Assembly (NCBI GenBank): GCA_964561545.1
Contig: CAZLQF010000005.1
Location: 57,868 to 121,867, forward strand
DNA: 64,000 nucleotides
Source of the DNA: CAZLQF01 sp964561545
GTDB lineage: Bacteria; Bacteroidota; Bacteroidia; CAILMK01; CAYYUA01
Reading direction: 5' to 3'
The translations under genes and the position numbers were made by a program. Of this stretch, positions 52,679-60,387 are shown piece by piece. The notes under the pieces were generated by a model that saw nothing but the letters and a program-made list of their open reading frames with translations, ran no database searches and had not been told where the DNA came from. The first letter of the stretch is position 1. Each line of letters begins with the position of its first letter.

Positions 52679-53089
52679 ATGAAAAAAACACACATTATTG
52701 GTATAGTCATGATAGCCGTGGCCATTGGCGCAATCATTGTTTCTGTCGGTGATACAAGCTCTTATGTAAATTTCAGCAAAGCGGAATCTAATCCTAATAC
52801 TCAATACCACGTGGTAGGGCAATTAGATAAGGATAAACCTTTAAATTACAACCCTCGGAAAGACCCGAACCACTTCTCATTTCACTTAAGGGATGAAGCT
52901 GGCAAAGTACGCAAAGTTGTCTACAAAGATGCCAAACCCAATGATTTTGAACGCTCTGAACAGGTTGTCATTGTAGGAGAAATGGGTGATGATGAGGTGT
53001 TTCATGCATCCAAAATTTTAATGAAATGCCCCTCGAAGTACAAGGATAAGGAATTGGATGTGAAATCGAAAGAAGTGGCAAAAAATTAG
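52679..53089 (+). CDS. ccmE: Heme chaperone CcmE, Cys-type (CxxxY)
   Basis: 136 residues. A membrane anchor (IIGIVMIAVAIGAIIVSV) and an OB-fold beta domain (TQYHVVGQLDKDK...FSFHLRDEAGKVRKVVYKDAKPNDFERSEQVVIVGEM) are followed by ASKILMKCPSKY. In classical CcmE the heme-binding motif is HxxxY in LAKHDENY; here Cys117 and Tyr121 replace it as CxxxY. This variant is known from some archaea and sulfate reducers. It hands heme to the CcmF synthetase encoded next. Confidence 0.9.
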   Translation: MKKTHIIGIVMIAVAIGAIIVSVGDTSSYVNFSKAESNPNTQYHVVGQLDKDKPLNYNPRKDPNHFSFHLRDEAGKVRKVVYKDAKPNDFERSEQVVIVGEMGDDEVFHASKILMKCPSKYKDKELDVKSKEVAKN

Positions 53090-53090
53090 C

Positions 53091-55499
53091 ATGGCCAACC
53101 AAGGTGAATTACTCTTTCCGGGATATTTAGGGTACTTTTTTGTGGCGTTATCTTTTGGCGCTGCTCTTTTATCACTTATTGCTTATTTTAATTACACCAA
53201 CAAGCCTTCATTATTTTCCTGGCAAAGGATAGCCCGAGGCTCATTTTTGGTACACGGTTTATCCGTCATTGGTATCATGTCAGTCTTGTTTTTCCTTATT
53301 TACAACCACCGATATGAATACCACTATGTGTGGTCACATTCTTCCAATATTTTACCCGTTAAATACATGATTTCTTGCTTTTGGGAAGGGCAGGAAGGCA
53401 GCTTTTTATTGTGGAGTTTTTGGCATGTAATATTGGGGTTGTTGTTGATCAAAACAGCCCGTAAATGGGAAGGCCCCGTTATGAGCATGGTGCTACTGGC
53501 CCAGGTTACGTTAAGTTCGATGTTATTAGGGTTTGAAATTTTTGGGGTCAAAATTGGTAGTAACCCTTTTATTTTGTTAAGGGATGCCATGCCTAATGCA
53601 CCCATTTTTGAAATGCCCAATTATACCAGCTTTCTTAAAGACGGTCAAGGACTCAATCCTTTGTTACAAAATTATTGGATGGTCATCCATCCGCCTGTTT
53701 TGTTTCTGGGTTTTGCTTCTACCATTGTGCCTTTTGGTTTTGCTGTAGGTGGGTTATGGCTTAAAAAATTCTCTGACTGGGTTAAACCCGCATTACCATG
53801 GACGCTATTCTCGCTGATGATATTGGGGACTGGCGTTTTAATGGGAGGAGCTTGGGCCTATGAAGCCTTGAACTTTGGCGGCTTCTGGGCATGGGACCCC
53901 GTGGAAAATGCAGCTTTGGTCCCTTGGTTGTTCATCCTTGCCGGCTTGCACACCATGGTCATATTCAAAAACCGCGGGACTTCCTTGCTTTCCTCTTTTA
54001 TTTTTATCAAGCTTGGTTTTTTGCTGATCTTGTATGCAACCTTTCTTACCAGGAGTGGTGTATTAGGAGATTCTTCCGTACACTCTTTTACCGACCTTGG
54101 CCTCTCTGGTCAATTACTCATGTTCATCTTTATTTTTCTGGGGATTTCCATCTTTTTATTGGTAAAAAACTGGCGGCAAATACCTGCTCCAAAAGACGAA
54201 GACCGTCTCTATTCGCGTGAATTCTGGATGTTTATAGCTGCTTTGGTTTTCAGCCTCTCAGCATTTCACATTACTTTTGTTACTTCTATTCCCGTTTTTA
54301 ATAAGATACCAGGCGTTAACATGGCACCGCCAGCCGAACTCATTCAACATTACAACAAAGTTCAGCTGCCCATAGCCATCATTATAATGCTAATAACCGC
54401 TTTTGGGCAGTATTTAAAGTACAAAAGCACTGCACCGGGTCGCTTCTTTAAAAAGATAGGAATCGCTTTGGGAATCACAGCTGTTCTTTCAACCGGGTTG
54501 ATCTATATAACCGGAATGCAGAATGTGCTGTTCAATACGCTCTTGGTAACAAGTGTATTTGGAGTGGTTGGCAATTTTAATTACATGTTACCACAGCTTA
54601 AAAGTGGTAAATTTAGGTTCAGTGGAGCTTCCATTAGTCATATAGGTTTTGCTTTGTTGATATTGGGCGCCCTTATTTCTACTTCACAGCAAAGACCTAT
54701 CTCCATCAACAAAGAAGGCATTGATTATGGAGAAGCTTTTGAGAAAGAAGACAATCAAACCAACATTTTATTACGTAAGAATGAACCCAAGGTCATGAGG
54801 GACTATGTGGTTACTTATGTAGGAGATTCCGTTAAAGAGCCCAATACCTACTACAAAGTACATTACCAAAAATTGGATGAAGAATCCCTTGATACGACAG
54901 AAAGGTTTACATTAAAGCCTCGTGCTCAAATTAATCCTGACATGGGCCTGATTGCCAGTCCGGATACCAGGCATTATTTAACACAAGACGTGTACACCCA
55001 CGTAACTTCAGTACCAGACAAATCCAGTGAGGATTTTAAAATGGAATATGAAGAACCGGTAAAACGCCTTTTCGAACCCGGCGATACCATCAAATTCAAA
55101 GATTTTTTGATTCATGCCCAGTCTGTAAATACCCAGCCTGACCAAGCCAATGTGCCAGTCAATAATTATGATATTGCCACATCTTTGGACTTAAAGATCA
55201 AAAAACACCGACAAGAAGTAGATGCTAAACCTTTGTTTATCATAAAAGGTGGACGGGTGATAAGCCCGGAAAAGAAGTTTGATGAAATTGGATTAAAGCT
55301 GCAATTCTCCAATGTGCTTCCGGAAAAAGAAAAGCTTGAACTTACCCTTGCTAAGGGTGAGCAGCCCATTAAGGACTATATCATTATGAAGGCCATTGTA
55401 TTTCCCTACATCAATTTCTTATGGTTGGGGTGTGTATTAATGGTGATCGGGATGGGAATTGCTAACTTTCGAAGGGTTAAAGAAAACAAAGCTGCATGA
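53091..55499 (+). CDS. ccmF: Cytochrome c heme lyase subunit CcmF
   Basis: 802 residues. About 14 membrane helices carry the CcsA/CcmF WWD loop GGFWAWDPVENAALVPWL near residues 263-290, with flanking heme-ligand His residues (VIHPPVLFLGF, SVHSFTDLGLSG). A large soluble region (about 560-770) is followed by a last helix (YINFLWLGCVLMVIGMGIANFRR). It attaches heme to apocytochromes in the periplasm. It begins one base after ccmE and its stop overlaps the next gene by 4 bases (ATGA). Confidence 0.93.
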   Translation: MANQGELLFPGYLGYFFVALSFGAALLSLIAYFNYTNKPSLFSWQRIARGSFLVHGLSVIGIMSVLFFLIYNHRYEYHYVWSHSSNILPVKYMISCFWEGQEGSFLLWSFWHVILGLLLIKTARKWEGPVMSMVLLAQVTLSSMLLGFEIFGVKIGSNPFILLRDAMPNAPIFEMPNYTSFLKDGQGLNPLLQNYWMVIHPPVLFLGFASTIVPFGFAVGGLWLKKFSDWVKPALPWTLFSLMILGTGVLMGGAWAYEALNFGGFWAWDPVENAALVPWLFILAGLHTMVIFKNRGTSLLSSFIFIKLGFLLILYATFLTRSGVLGDSSVHSFTDLGLSGQLLMFIFIFLGISIFLLVKNWRQIPAPKDEDRLYSREFWMFIAALVFSLSAFHITFVTSIPVFNKIPGVNMAPPAELIQHYNKVQLPIAIIIMLITAFGQYLKYKSTAPGRFFKKIGIALGITAVLSTGLIYITGMQNVLFNTLLVTSVFGVVGNFNYMLPQLKSGKFRFSGASISHIGFALLILGALISTSQQRPISINKEGIDYGEAFEKEDNQTNILLRKNEPKVMRDYVVTYVGDSVKEPNTYYKVHYQKLDEESLDTTERFTLKPRAQINPDMGLIASPDTRHYLTQDVYTHVTSVPDKSSEDFKMEYEEPVKRLFEPGDTIKFKDFLIHAQSVNTQPDQANVPVNNYDIATSLDLKIKKHRQEVDAKPLFIIKGGRVISPEKKFDEIGLKLQFSNVLPEKEKLELTLAKGEQPIKDYIIMKAIVFPYINFLWLGCVLMVIGMGIANFRRVKENKAA

Positions 55500-56275
55500 A
55501 TCGCACTTATGAACTTGTGATCTTAGGTACAGGTAATGTAGCCCATCACCTGGCCAAAGCCTTTTATGACCAGGGATGTACCATAAAGCAAGTTTATTCT
55601 AAAACGCAAGCCAATGCTGATCAACTTGCAAAAGCCGTTAATGCTAACCCCGTATCTGAAATAAAAGCACTTAATTCCAAGGCAGATTTTTATTTAGTGG
55701 CCTTGAAAGATGATGCCATTCCTGAGGTCGCTGAGCAGATATCCCTTAGCAACGCCCTAATTGCCCATACTTCCGGTAGTTGGGGATTGGATGCTTTAAC
55801 AAATGCAACTAAAAGAGCCGGTATTTTTTATCCTCTGCAGACTTTTTCAAAGGATAGGGCTATTGAAATGCGGGAAATTCCGATTTTTATTGAGGCAAAT
55901 GAGCAAGAAGATCTTGTCCAATTAAAGCACTTGGCCACATTGCTTACCCCTGCAGTGTACGAAATTGACAGCCAAGTGCGTACCTACCTTCACTTAAGTG
56001 CAGTCATAGCCAATAATTTTAGCAACCACTTGTGGTATCTGGCAAAAGAAGAGTTAAAAAAAGCCAATCTCCCCTACGAGATTCTTCAACCATTACTTCA
56101 AGAAACCTTGGCTAAAAGCATGGAGCAAGGGCCTTACCATGCCCAGACAGGACCAGCCAAAAGGGGCGATGAATCCATTGTTAAAAAACACTTGGAATTA
56201 ATTGAAAATCCCGAACTCAAGGAACTTTACCATAAACTTTCAAAAAGCATTGCCAACACTTATCTTAAAGAGTAG
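55496..56275 (+). CDS. Rossmann-fold and DUF2520 domain protein
   Basis: 259 residues. LVILGTGNVAHHLAKAF is a dinucleotide-binding loop, AHTSGSWGLDAL and GIFYPLQTFSKDR are conserved in the family, and the helical C-terminal DUF2520 domain (YLHLSAVIANNFSNHLWYLAKEEL...GPAKRGDESIVKKHLELI) completes it. It resembles ketopantoate-reductase-like or pyrroline-type dehydrogenases; the substrate is unknown. It overlaps ccmF by 4 bases, so it is translated from the ccm transcript. Confidence 0.88.
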   Translation: MNRTYELVILGTGNVAHHLAKAFYDQGCTIKQVYSKTQANADQLAKAVNANPVSEIKALNSKADFYLVALKDDAIPEVAEQISLSNALIAHTSGSWGLDALTNATKRAGIFYPLQTFSKDRAIEMREIPIFIEANEQEDLVQLKHLATLLTPAVYEIDSQVRTYLHLSAVIANNFSNHLWYLAKEELKKANLPYEILQPLLQETLAKSMEQGPYHAQTGPAKRGDESIVKKHLELIENPELKELYHKLSKSIANTYLKE

Positions 56276-56344
56276 CCATTATTAAGTTCAGACTCCGATA
56301 TATAAATACTTATTTTGTTTTATTAAAATGAACGTTGGATGCTA

Positions 56345-57889
56345 TTAATTAGCCTCAGCTACTTGGTTCATTTCTTTGTGCCTCAATCCATTAAGAATAT
56401 GGACCCACAGGTTTTCATAAGGTATCACCTCAAGGTTATCAATGTGATCGCTGCTGGTAGTATCGGTCTGTTTTAGCTCATCGTAATAGGCTTGGCCAAC
56501 ATCTCGGGTTTTTACGAAGTCAAAGTCGTGTTTTTCCATCACCTGGAGGAGCTGGATAAATAGGTTCGAGCGTTGAGTGTTGGGCTTTTTGTTTAGATAA
56601 CGAACCTTGTATTGATGGATGGCCCCCATCCGGTCGATGATCTTATCAAATTGGTTGTTTTTAAGGTAAAACAGGATTTGAATGATCAAGATGGCTACGT
56701 TCATACTCGTTTTATCCTTGGATAAGGTGGGTACTTCATTGAGGAATTTTTGAATCCTGAACCTACGCTTGTTATCATCAAAAATGCTTTTACCCCATAT
56801 AATGAGTAAAGAATACTCAAGGTAAGCTTCAAAGATCTTCCATTTTTCTTTATGGACTTCCGGAAGCTGCTTGAAAAACGAATGATTCATAACTCCCTGA
56901 TAAATGTAATAAGCTTGCAGGTAATTACGCGTGTGCATGGCAAGGAAGAAGTAATATTCCTGGAAATAAAGCCAGTTTACATTATCTTTAGGAAATTGAT
57001 TGGAGAAGTATTGAGCGGTATTTTTGCCATTTTGAAAGTCTTTTAAGCGAATGTAACTTAAAATCTTAATAACCGCAAAATGCTGCAAGTTGATGAGGTT
57101 GAACCTTACATTCTTTGAAAGTTCATTAATGGCAGTATCACTGATATAGACGGCTTCTTCAAAATAGCCAAATTCATAAAAATACCTGGCTTTTATTTTG
57201 TAATAAGTTAAATCGATGGAAAAAGACTGGTGGTCCTTTCTTATTGCTTCAATTTCATCATAAAGTTTTGTTATTTTATTCCGCTTTTCATCAACCCCTT
57301 TGTTTTCCTTTTTAATGTAGTTAAGATTCATTTTATAATGAACTTCCTCAGCTTTTAGCTCGGCCTGATATTTATTTATTTTAAATTCTAACTCTGAAGA
57401 AATCTCTTCAAATTTCTTTTCATTAGCTATTAAGCTGTAATGAACTCTTAATTTGTGTAAAACTTCCACCTCAATGCCCGTAAATTCATATTCTTGGGCT
57501 GTTGTTTTTAATTGTTTAAATTCTTTAAAAGCTTCATTTCTTAACCCATGTGAAACTAACATTTTTGCCGTAAATAAATCCCTGTTTGCTTTGTAGTAAG
57601 CCTTAAAATATTCAGAATTATATTTTTTATCATGATCCAGAAAAAACAAATTGTTCTTTAGTTTTTCAATGAAGCGCTTTTTAAACATCAGGTACTTTTT
57701 GTCTTCCCCCGAAGAATCATAAAGGAAGGAGGCAGCTTCTTCATCGCTTTTGATCTTACCTGATTTTACTGCCTTGAACAAACTTGCATAGTGGTTGGTA
57801 GGATTCGCAAGTTCTTCTTCATTGAAAACCTCAATTTTACGCACCCTTTTCTTACTGATAATATTAATCAGTGATTTGATCAGTTTCAT
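56345..57889 (-). CDS. Uncharacterised 514-residue all-helical protein (TPR-like), next to XRE gene
   Basis: No family was recognised. The protein is soluble, basic and helical throughout, with repeat-like pairs such as YYKIKARYFYEFGYFEEAVYISDTAI and YFFLAMHTRNYLQAYYIYQG that resemble TPR helices. The longest frame runs to 57976, but ATG 57889 (MKLIKSLINIISKKR) follows a 32-bp palindrome and is the probable start. It lies downstream of the XRE regulator gene, 124 bp away on the same strand, and the palindrome sits between them. A regulatory or signal-scaffold role is conceivable, not shown. Confidence 0.68.
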   Translation of the reverse strand: MKLIKSLINIISKKRVRKIEVFNEEELANPTNHYASLFKAVKSGKIKSDEEAASFLYDSSGEDKKYLMFKKRFIEKLKNNLFFLDHDKKYNSEYFKAYYKANRDLFTAKMLVSHGLRNEAFKEFKQLKTTAQEYEFTGIEVEVLHKLRVHYSLIANEKKFEEISSELEFKINKYQAELKAEEVHYKMNLNYIKKENKGVDEKRNKITKLYDEIEAIRKDHQSFSIDLTYYKIKARYFYEFGYFEEAVYISDTAINELSKNVRFNLINLQHFAVIKILSYIRLKDFQNGKNTAQYFSNQFPKDNVNWLYFQEYYFFLAMHTRNYLQAYYIYQGVMNHSFFKQLPEVHKEKWKIFEAYLEYSLLIIWGKSIFDDNKRRFRIQKFLNEVPTLSKDKTSMNVAILIIQILFYLKNNQFDKIIDRMGAIHQYKVRYLNKKPNTQRSNLFIQLLQVMEKHDFDFVKTRDVGQAYYDELKQTDTTSSDHIDNLEVIPYENLWVHILNGLRHKEMNQVAEAN

Positions 57890-57983
57890 GCTTGATAAAT
57901 TTCTCTTCTTCCAATGTAAATTTATAAAATGTTCATTTAAAAAGAAAAAAGCGCTACCAAAAAATAAAATCTGCAAATCAATG

Positions 57984-58015
57984 AATTCAATATTAACATA
58001 TGTTAGTATTGAATT
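57984..58015. promoter_or_regulatory. 32-bp near-perfect palindrome, candidate XRE operator
   Basis: Left arm AATTCAATATTAACAT and right arm ATGTTAGTATTGAATT pair at 15 of 16 positions with no spacer. It overlaps the stop codon of the XRE gene and lies 95 bases before the 514-residue protein. Its core TTAACAT...TTAGTATT recurs before the XRE gene. Confidence 0.6.
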
Positions 58016-58481
58016 ATTTTTTATTGTAATAGGATTTCAGGAAAGCCATCATTTTACGTTGGATGGTTAATTGCCGTTCAAGGTTTTTATGGGCATCCAT
58101 TTGGGACTGAAGCATCTCTTCTAACACTTCCCATATTTGGGTTGAATCTATTTGCTCGTTTGAAACATTACCATCTTCAGGTTTTTGAAGTTTCCCGGTT
58201 TCTTGTTGAGTAGTTTCATTTTCATGCACCGAAGGTTCCCCATCAAGGGGTTGGTTGGGATCTAACTGCATGCTATTCTTTCCAAGGATCAACCACTCGA
58301 TATTAACATTGGTATAAACTTTTGTGATCTTATAAATCAATTCAAGATTGGGTTTATTCCTTCCAGTGGTTATATGAGAAATAACTGCACTGGAGGTGCC
58401 AATTTTAGCGGCAAATGCATTATTGGTTAGGCCTGTGGCGTTGATCAACGCTATTATTCTATCTCCTATGTCTTTTACCAA
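58014..58481 (-). CDS. XRE-family helix-turn-helix regulator
   Basis: 155 residues. Residues 5-66 form a lambda-repressor-like HTH: GDRIIALINATGLTNNAFAAKIGTSSAVISHITTGRNKPNLELIYKITKVYTNVNIEWLILGK. A polar, Gln/Glu-rich linker follows, and a C-terminal helix (about 105-155: IWEVLEEMLQSQMDAHKNLERQLTIQRKMMAFL) that could be a coiled-coil dimeriser. The start codon is TTG; no ATG is near. Copies of a TTAACAT-based sequence lie before it, before the divergent small gene and behind its own stop, suggesting autoregulation. Confidence 0.85.
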   Translation of the reverse strand: MVKDIGDRIIALINATGLTNNAFAAKIGTSSAVISHITTGRNKPNLELIYKITKVYTNVNIEWLILGKNSMQLDPNQPLDGEPSVHENETTQQETGKLQKPEDGNVSNEQIDSTQIWEVLEEMLQSQMDAHKNLERQLTIQRKMMAFLKSYYNKK

Positions 58482-58493
58482 AATTTAAAAATT

Positions 58494-58511
58494 TTAACAT
58501 TTTTTAGTATT
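58494..58511. promoter_or_regulatory. Second copy of the TTAACAT...TTAGTATT element, before the XRE gene
   Basis: TTAACATTTTTTAGTATT matches the core of the 57984-58015 palindrome at 16 of 18 positions. It lies 13 bases upstream of the XRE start codon, where a repressor would block transcription. Confidence 0.5.
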
Positions 58512-58567
58512 TTGTTTGGTAATCCACTAACAAAGATTTAAAATTGTTCTCAGAAATTAAACAAAAG

Positions 58568-58576
58568 TTATCCACA
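58568..58576 (+). promoter_or_regulatory. Perfect DnaA-box sequence with inverted partner
   Basis: TTATCCACA is an exact DnaA box. It is followed after AGC by TGTGGGTAG, an inverted copy with two mismatches. It lies in the intergenic region between the XRE gene and the 69-residue protein gene. A DnaA-responsive promoter is one reading; a lone box can occur by chance. Confidence 0.35.
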
Positions 58577-58601
58577 AGCTGTGGGTAGATCATCATTTAA
58601 G

Positions 58602-58615
58602 TTAACATAGGCTAA
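58602..58615. promoter_or_regulatory. Third TTAACAT-type element, before the 69-residue protein
   Basis: TTAACATAGGCTAA fits the palindrome TTAACATATGTTAA at 12 of 14 positions and lies 20 bases before the ATG at 58635. It is the weakest of the three copies. Confidence 0.35.
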
Positions 58616-58634
58616 ACCAAAAAATTCAATAAAA

Positions 58635-58844
58635 ATGGAGACTTTATTAAGTGTAATGATTTACTTAAGCGTGATCAGTGCTGAAGAACAGTACACCGTT
58701 GATCAAATTGAAAACCTGGAAGAGCAAAATGCAGCAAGGATTGAGGATGTTTACAACGATGAAGATTTGCTCGAAAATGTGGATGAAAGCTATGATGTAA
58801 ATCCGGATGAAGTAATAGTTGATACCGATGCTATTGCTTATTAA
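58635..58844 (+). CDS. Small acidic protein, 69 residues, unknown
   Basis: The N-terminus METLLSVMIYLSVISA is hydrophobic; the remainder is strongly acidic (VDQIENLEEQNAARIEDVYNDEDLLENVDESYDVNPDEVIVDTD) with no basic stretch. No family was recognised. It is divergent from the XRE regulator, and its region carries a DnaA-box-like pair and a TTAACAT element. An antisense frame of similar length exists but is AT-driven. The skewed composition and regulated-looking leader support a real small gene. Confidence 0.55.
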   Translation: METLLSVMIYLSVISAEEQYTVDQIENLEEQNAARIEDVYNDEDLLENVDESYDVNPDEVIVDTDAIAY

Positions 58845-58862
58845 TAGAGGCATCATATGCTG

Positions 58863-58870
58863 TAAATTTG
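58863..58870 (+). promoter_or_regulatory. -7 element abutting the DUF423 start
   Basis: TAAATTTG followed by C matches TAnnTTTG but ends only 4 bases before the ATG, so a transcript would be leaderless. The nearest -33 TTG is 26 bases upstream, beyond the usual range. Confidence 0.3.
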
Positions 58871-58874
58871 CAGC

Positions 58875-59249
58875 ATGGCTAAAACTATTATTCTATTCGG
58901 ATCAATTTTAGCATTCCTGGGAGTGGCTTTGGGTGCTTTTGGTACCCATGGCCTTAAAACCAGGATTGCTTCTGACCTTCTCGACATTTATCAAACCGGT
59001 GTTCAATACCACTTGATCCATGCACTGGCCGTAATACTGACAGGTTTAGTGTTACTGCATGTACAAAATCCTACCATATTCCAAATTGCTGGTTGGTGCT
59101 TTATCGGTGGCATTTTTGTTTTTTCGGGAAGTCTTTATTTATTAGCCATTACCAATGTTAGGATACTGGGAGCCATAACACCTATAGGTGGGTTGGCATT
59201 TTTGGCTGGATGGTTGCTCATTACTTGGGGAACTTTTAAACACCTCTAA
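58875..59249 (+). CDS. DUF423 membrane protein
   Basis: 124 residues with four helices. LAFLGVALGAFGTHGLKTRI and YQTGVQYHLIHALAVIL are the two DUF423 signatures; FIGGIFVFSGSLYLLAITNVRILGAITPIGGLAFLAGWLLI completes the family core. The function is unknown. It begins 30 bases after the small acidic gene on the same strand. Confidence 0.9.
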   Translation: MAKTIILFGSILAFLGVALGAFGTHGLKTRIASDLLDIYQTGVQYHLIHALAVILTGLVLLHVQNPTIFQIAGWCFIGGIFVFSGSLYLLAITNVRILGAITPIGGLAFLAGWLLITWGTFKHL

Positions 59250-60387
59250 TTCTTCTTAAGAAAAGCGCGATGCAAGCCCTGAATAAAATTCCACATTTTT
59301 TTTATAGCATTCAGTGGCTGTTAAGTAATTCACCAATGTAGCTAAACTTAGGGATCTTATTGGTTGATAACTTCTAACGAAAACATATCTAACCTATACA
59401 ATCAACAACAATTTTGTAGAAAATAGGTAGTAAAGTTTGTTTAATTTAAATCGAAAATTTTTAAACAAGCTTAGTAAAAATTATTTATAATTTAGTGGAA
59501 GTCTTTCTATTATAATTAATATTTCAATTATCACTTTAAATTTTTTAGCGCAGCTTTTTCTTTGCAAAAATTGGTTATTTACTAATCACATCGGATGGGG
59601 TTAAGATGAATTGAATGGTTTGCACTATTGAAAAAGTGAAGTAGTATTAAAAGGTTAATGAATGTAACTAACAAAAGTTAGTAGCTTCTTTATCGCATTA
59701 AAATGCAAACTGATTTTAGCAGAAAAAAAGGGGTGGCAGCTATGGTAACTTAATTTTAATTTTCTTTAGGTTTTAATTTTTCCTTCTAATTTCGAAATAT
59801 ACATAAGTAGCCCATCGGGCCATTAAAAGCACTATCTTGGTTACTAATAATTCGATCTTAGCTTTGCCAAAAATTGGATAATTTTTACTTTTGAGTTGAA
59901 GCGAAAATTAGGTTAATCGCTTGTTTGAAATCATAGAATTCGAAATAAAATACAGAGCTTTTATTAGCAAGCAATCAACCCTTTTTAGTTGCTTGAGCCT
60001 TCAATAAAGGGAGTATCGGCTTTGATTTTTAGTAGTAGGCAACTAAAATGATCAATGCAATCATTAAATGAGCGGTTATTAAAAGCCAATGTTGATTTAA
60101 AAAGTGATCCCTTCATGTTTCTAAATTCAAATCTTAAATCAATAGGAAGGATTTCAATTTGAATAGGAAGGCTTTGTAATTGGACTTCTTTTGTATGTTA
60201 ATAGTTTTATATTATGATGGTAGAAGAATTAAAATTTATCGATTATCAATAAACCAAGTAATTTAATTGCTCGACTCTTGTTTTTTATTATTTATTCAAG
60301 GATATTTAACATTCAGATAAAGTGTTTGGATAACCCAAGGTCGAACTTTTTAAACCATTAATTGTCGCAAATAAAAAAAATTAAAAA
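59250..60387. other. 1.1-kb AT-rich gene-free region
   Basis: No frame with family resemblance was found on either strand. It contains several small inverted repeats, including ACTAAC-AAAA-GTTAGT (59667-59682) and GCCC-AT-CGGGC near 59812, and two copies of AATAGGAAGG near 60140-60165. It may hold decayed genes or a long leader for the surface-protein gene. Confidence 0.5.

Noticed and set aside
58665..58856. A 63-codon minus-strand frame opposite the acidic mini-protein
   Set aside because: Its Ile/Phe-rich translation is what an antisense reading of acidic codons gives. The plus-strand frame has the better start and context.
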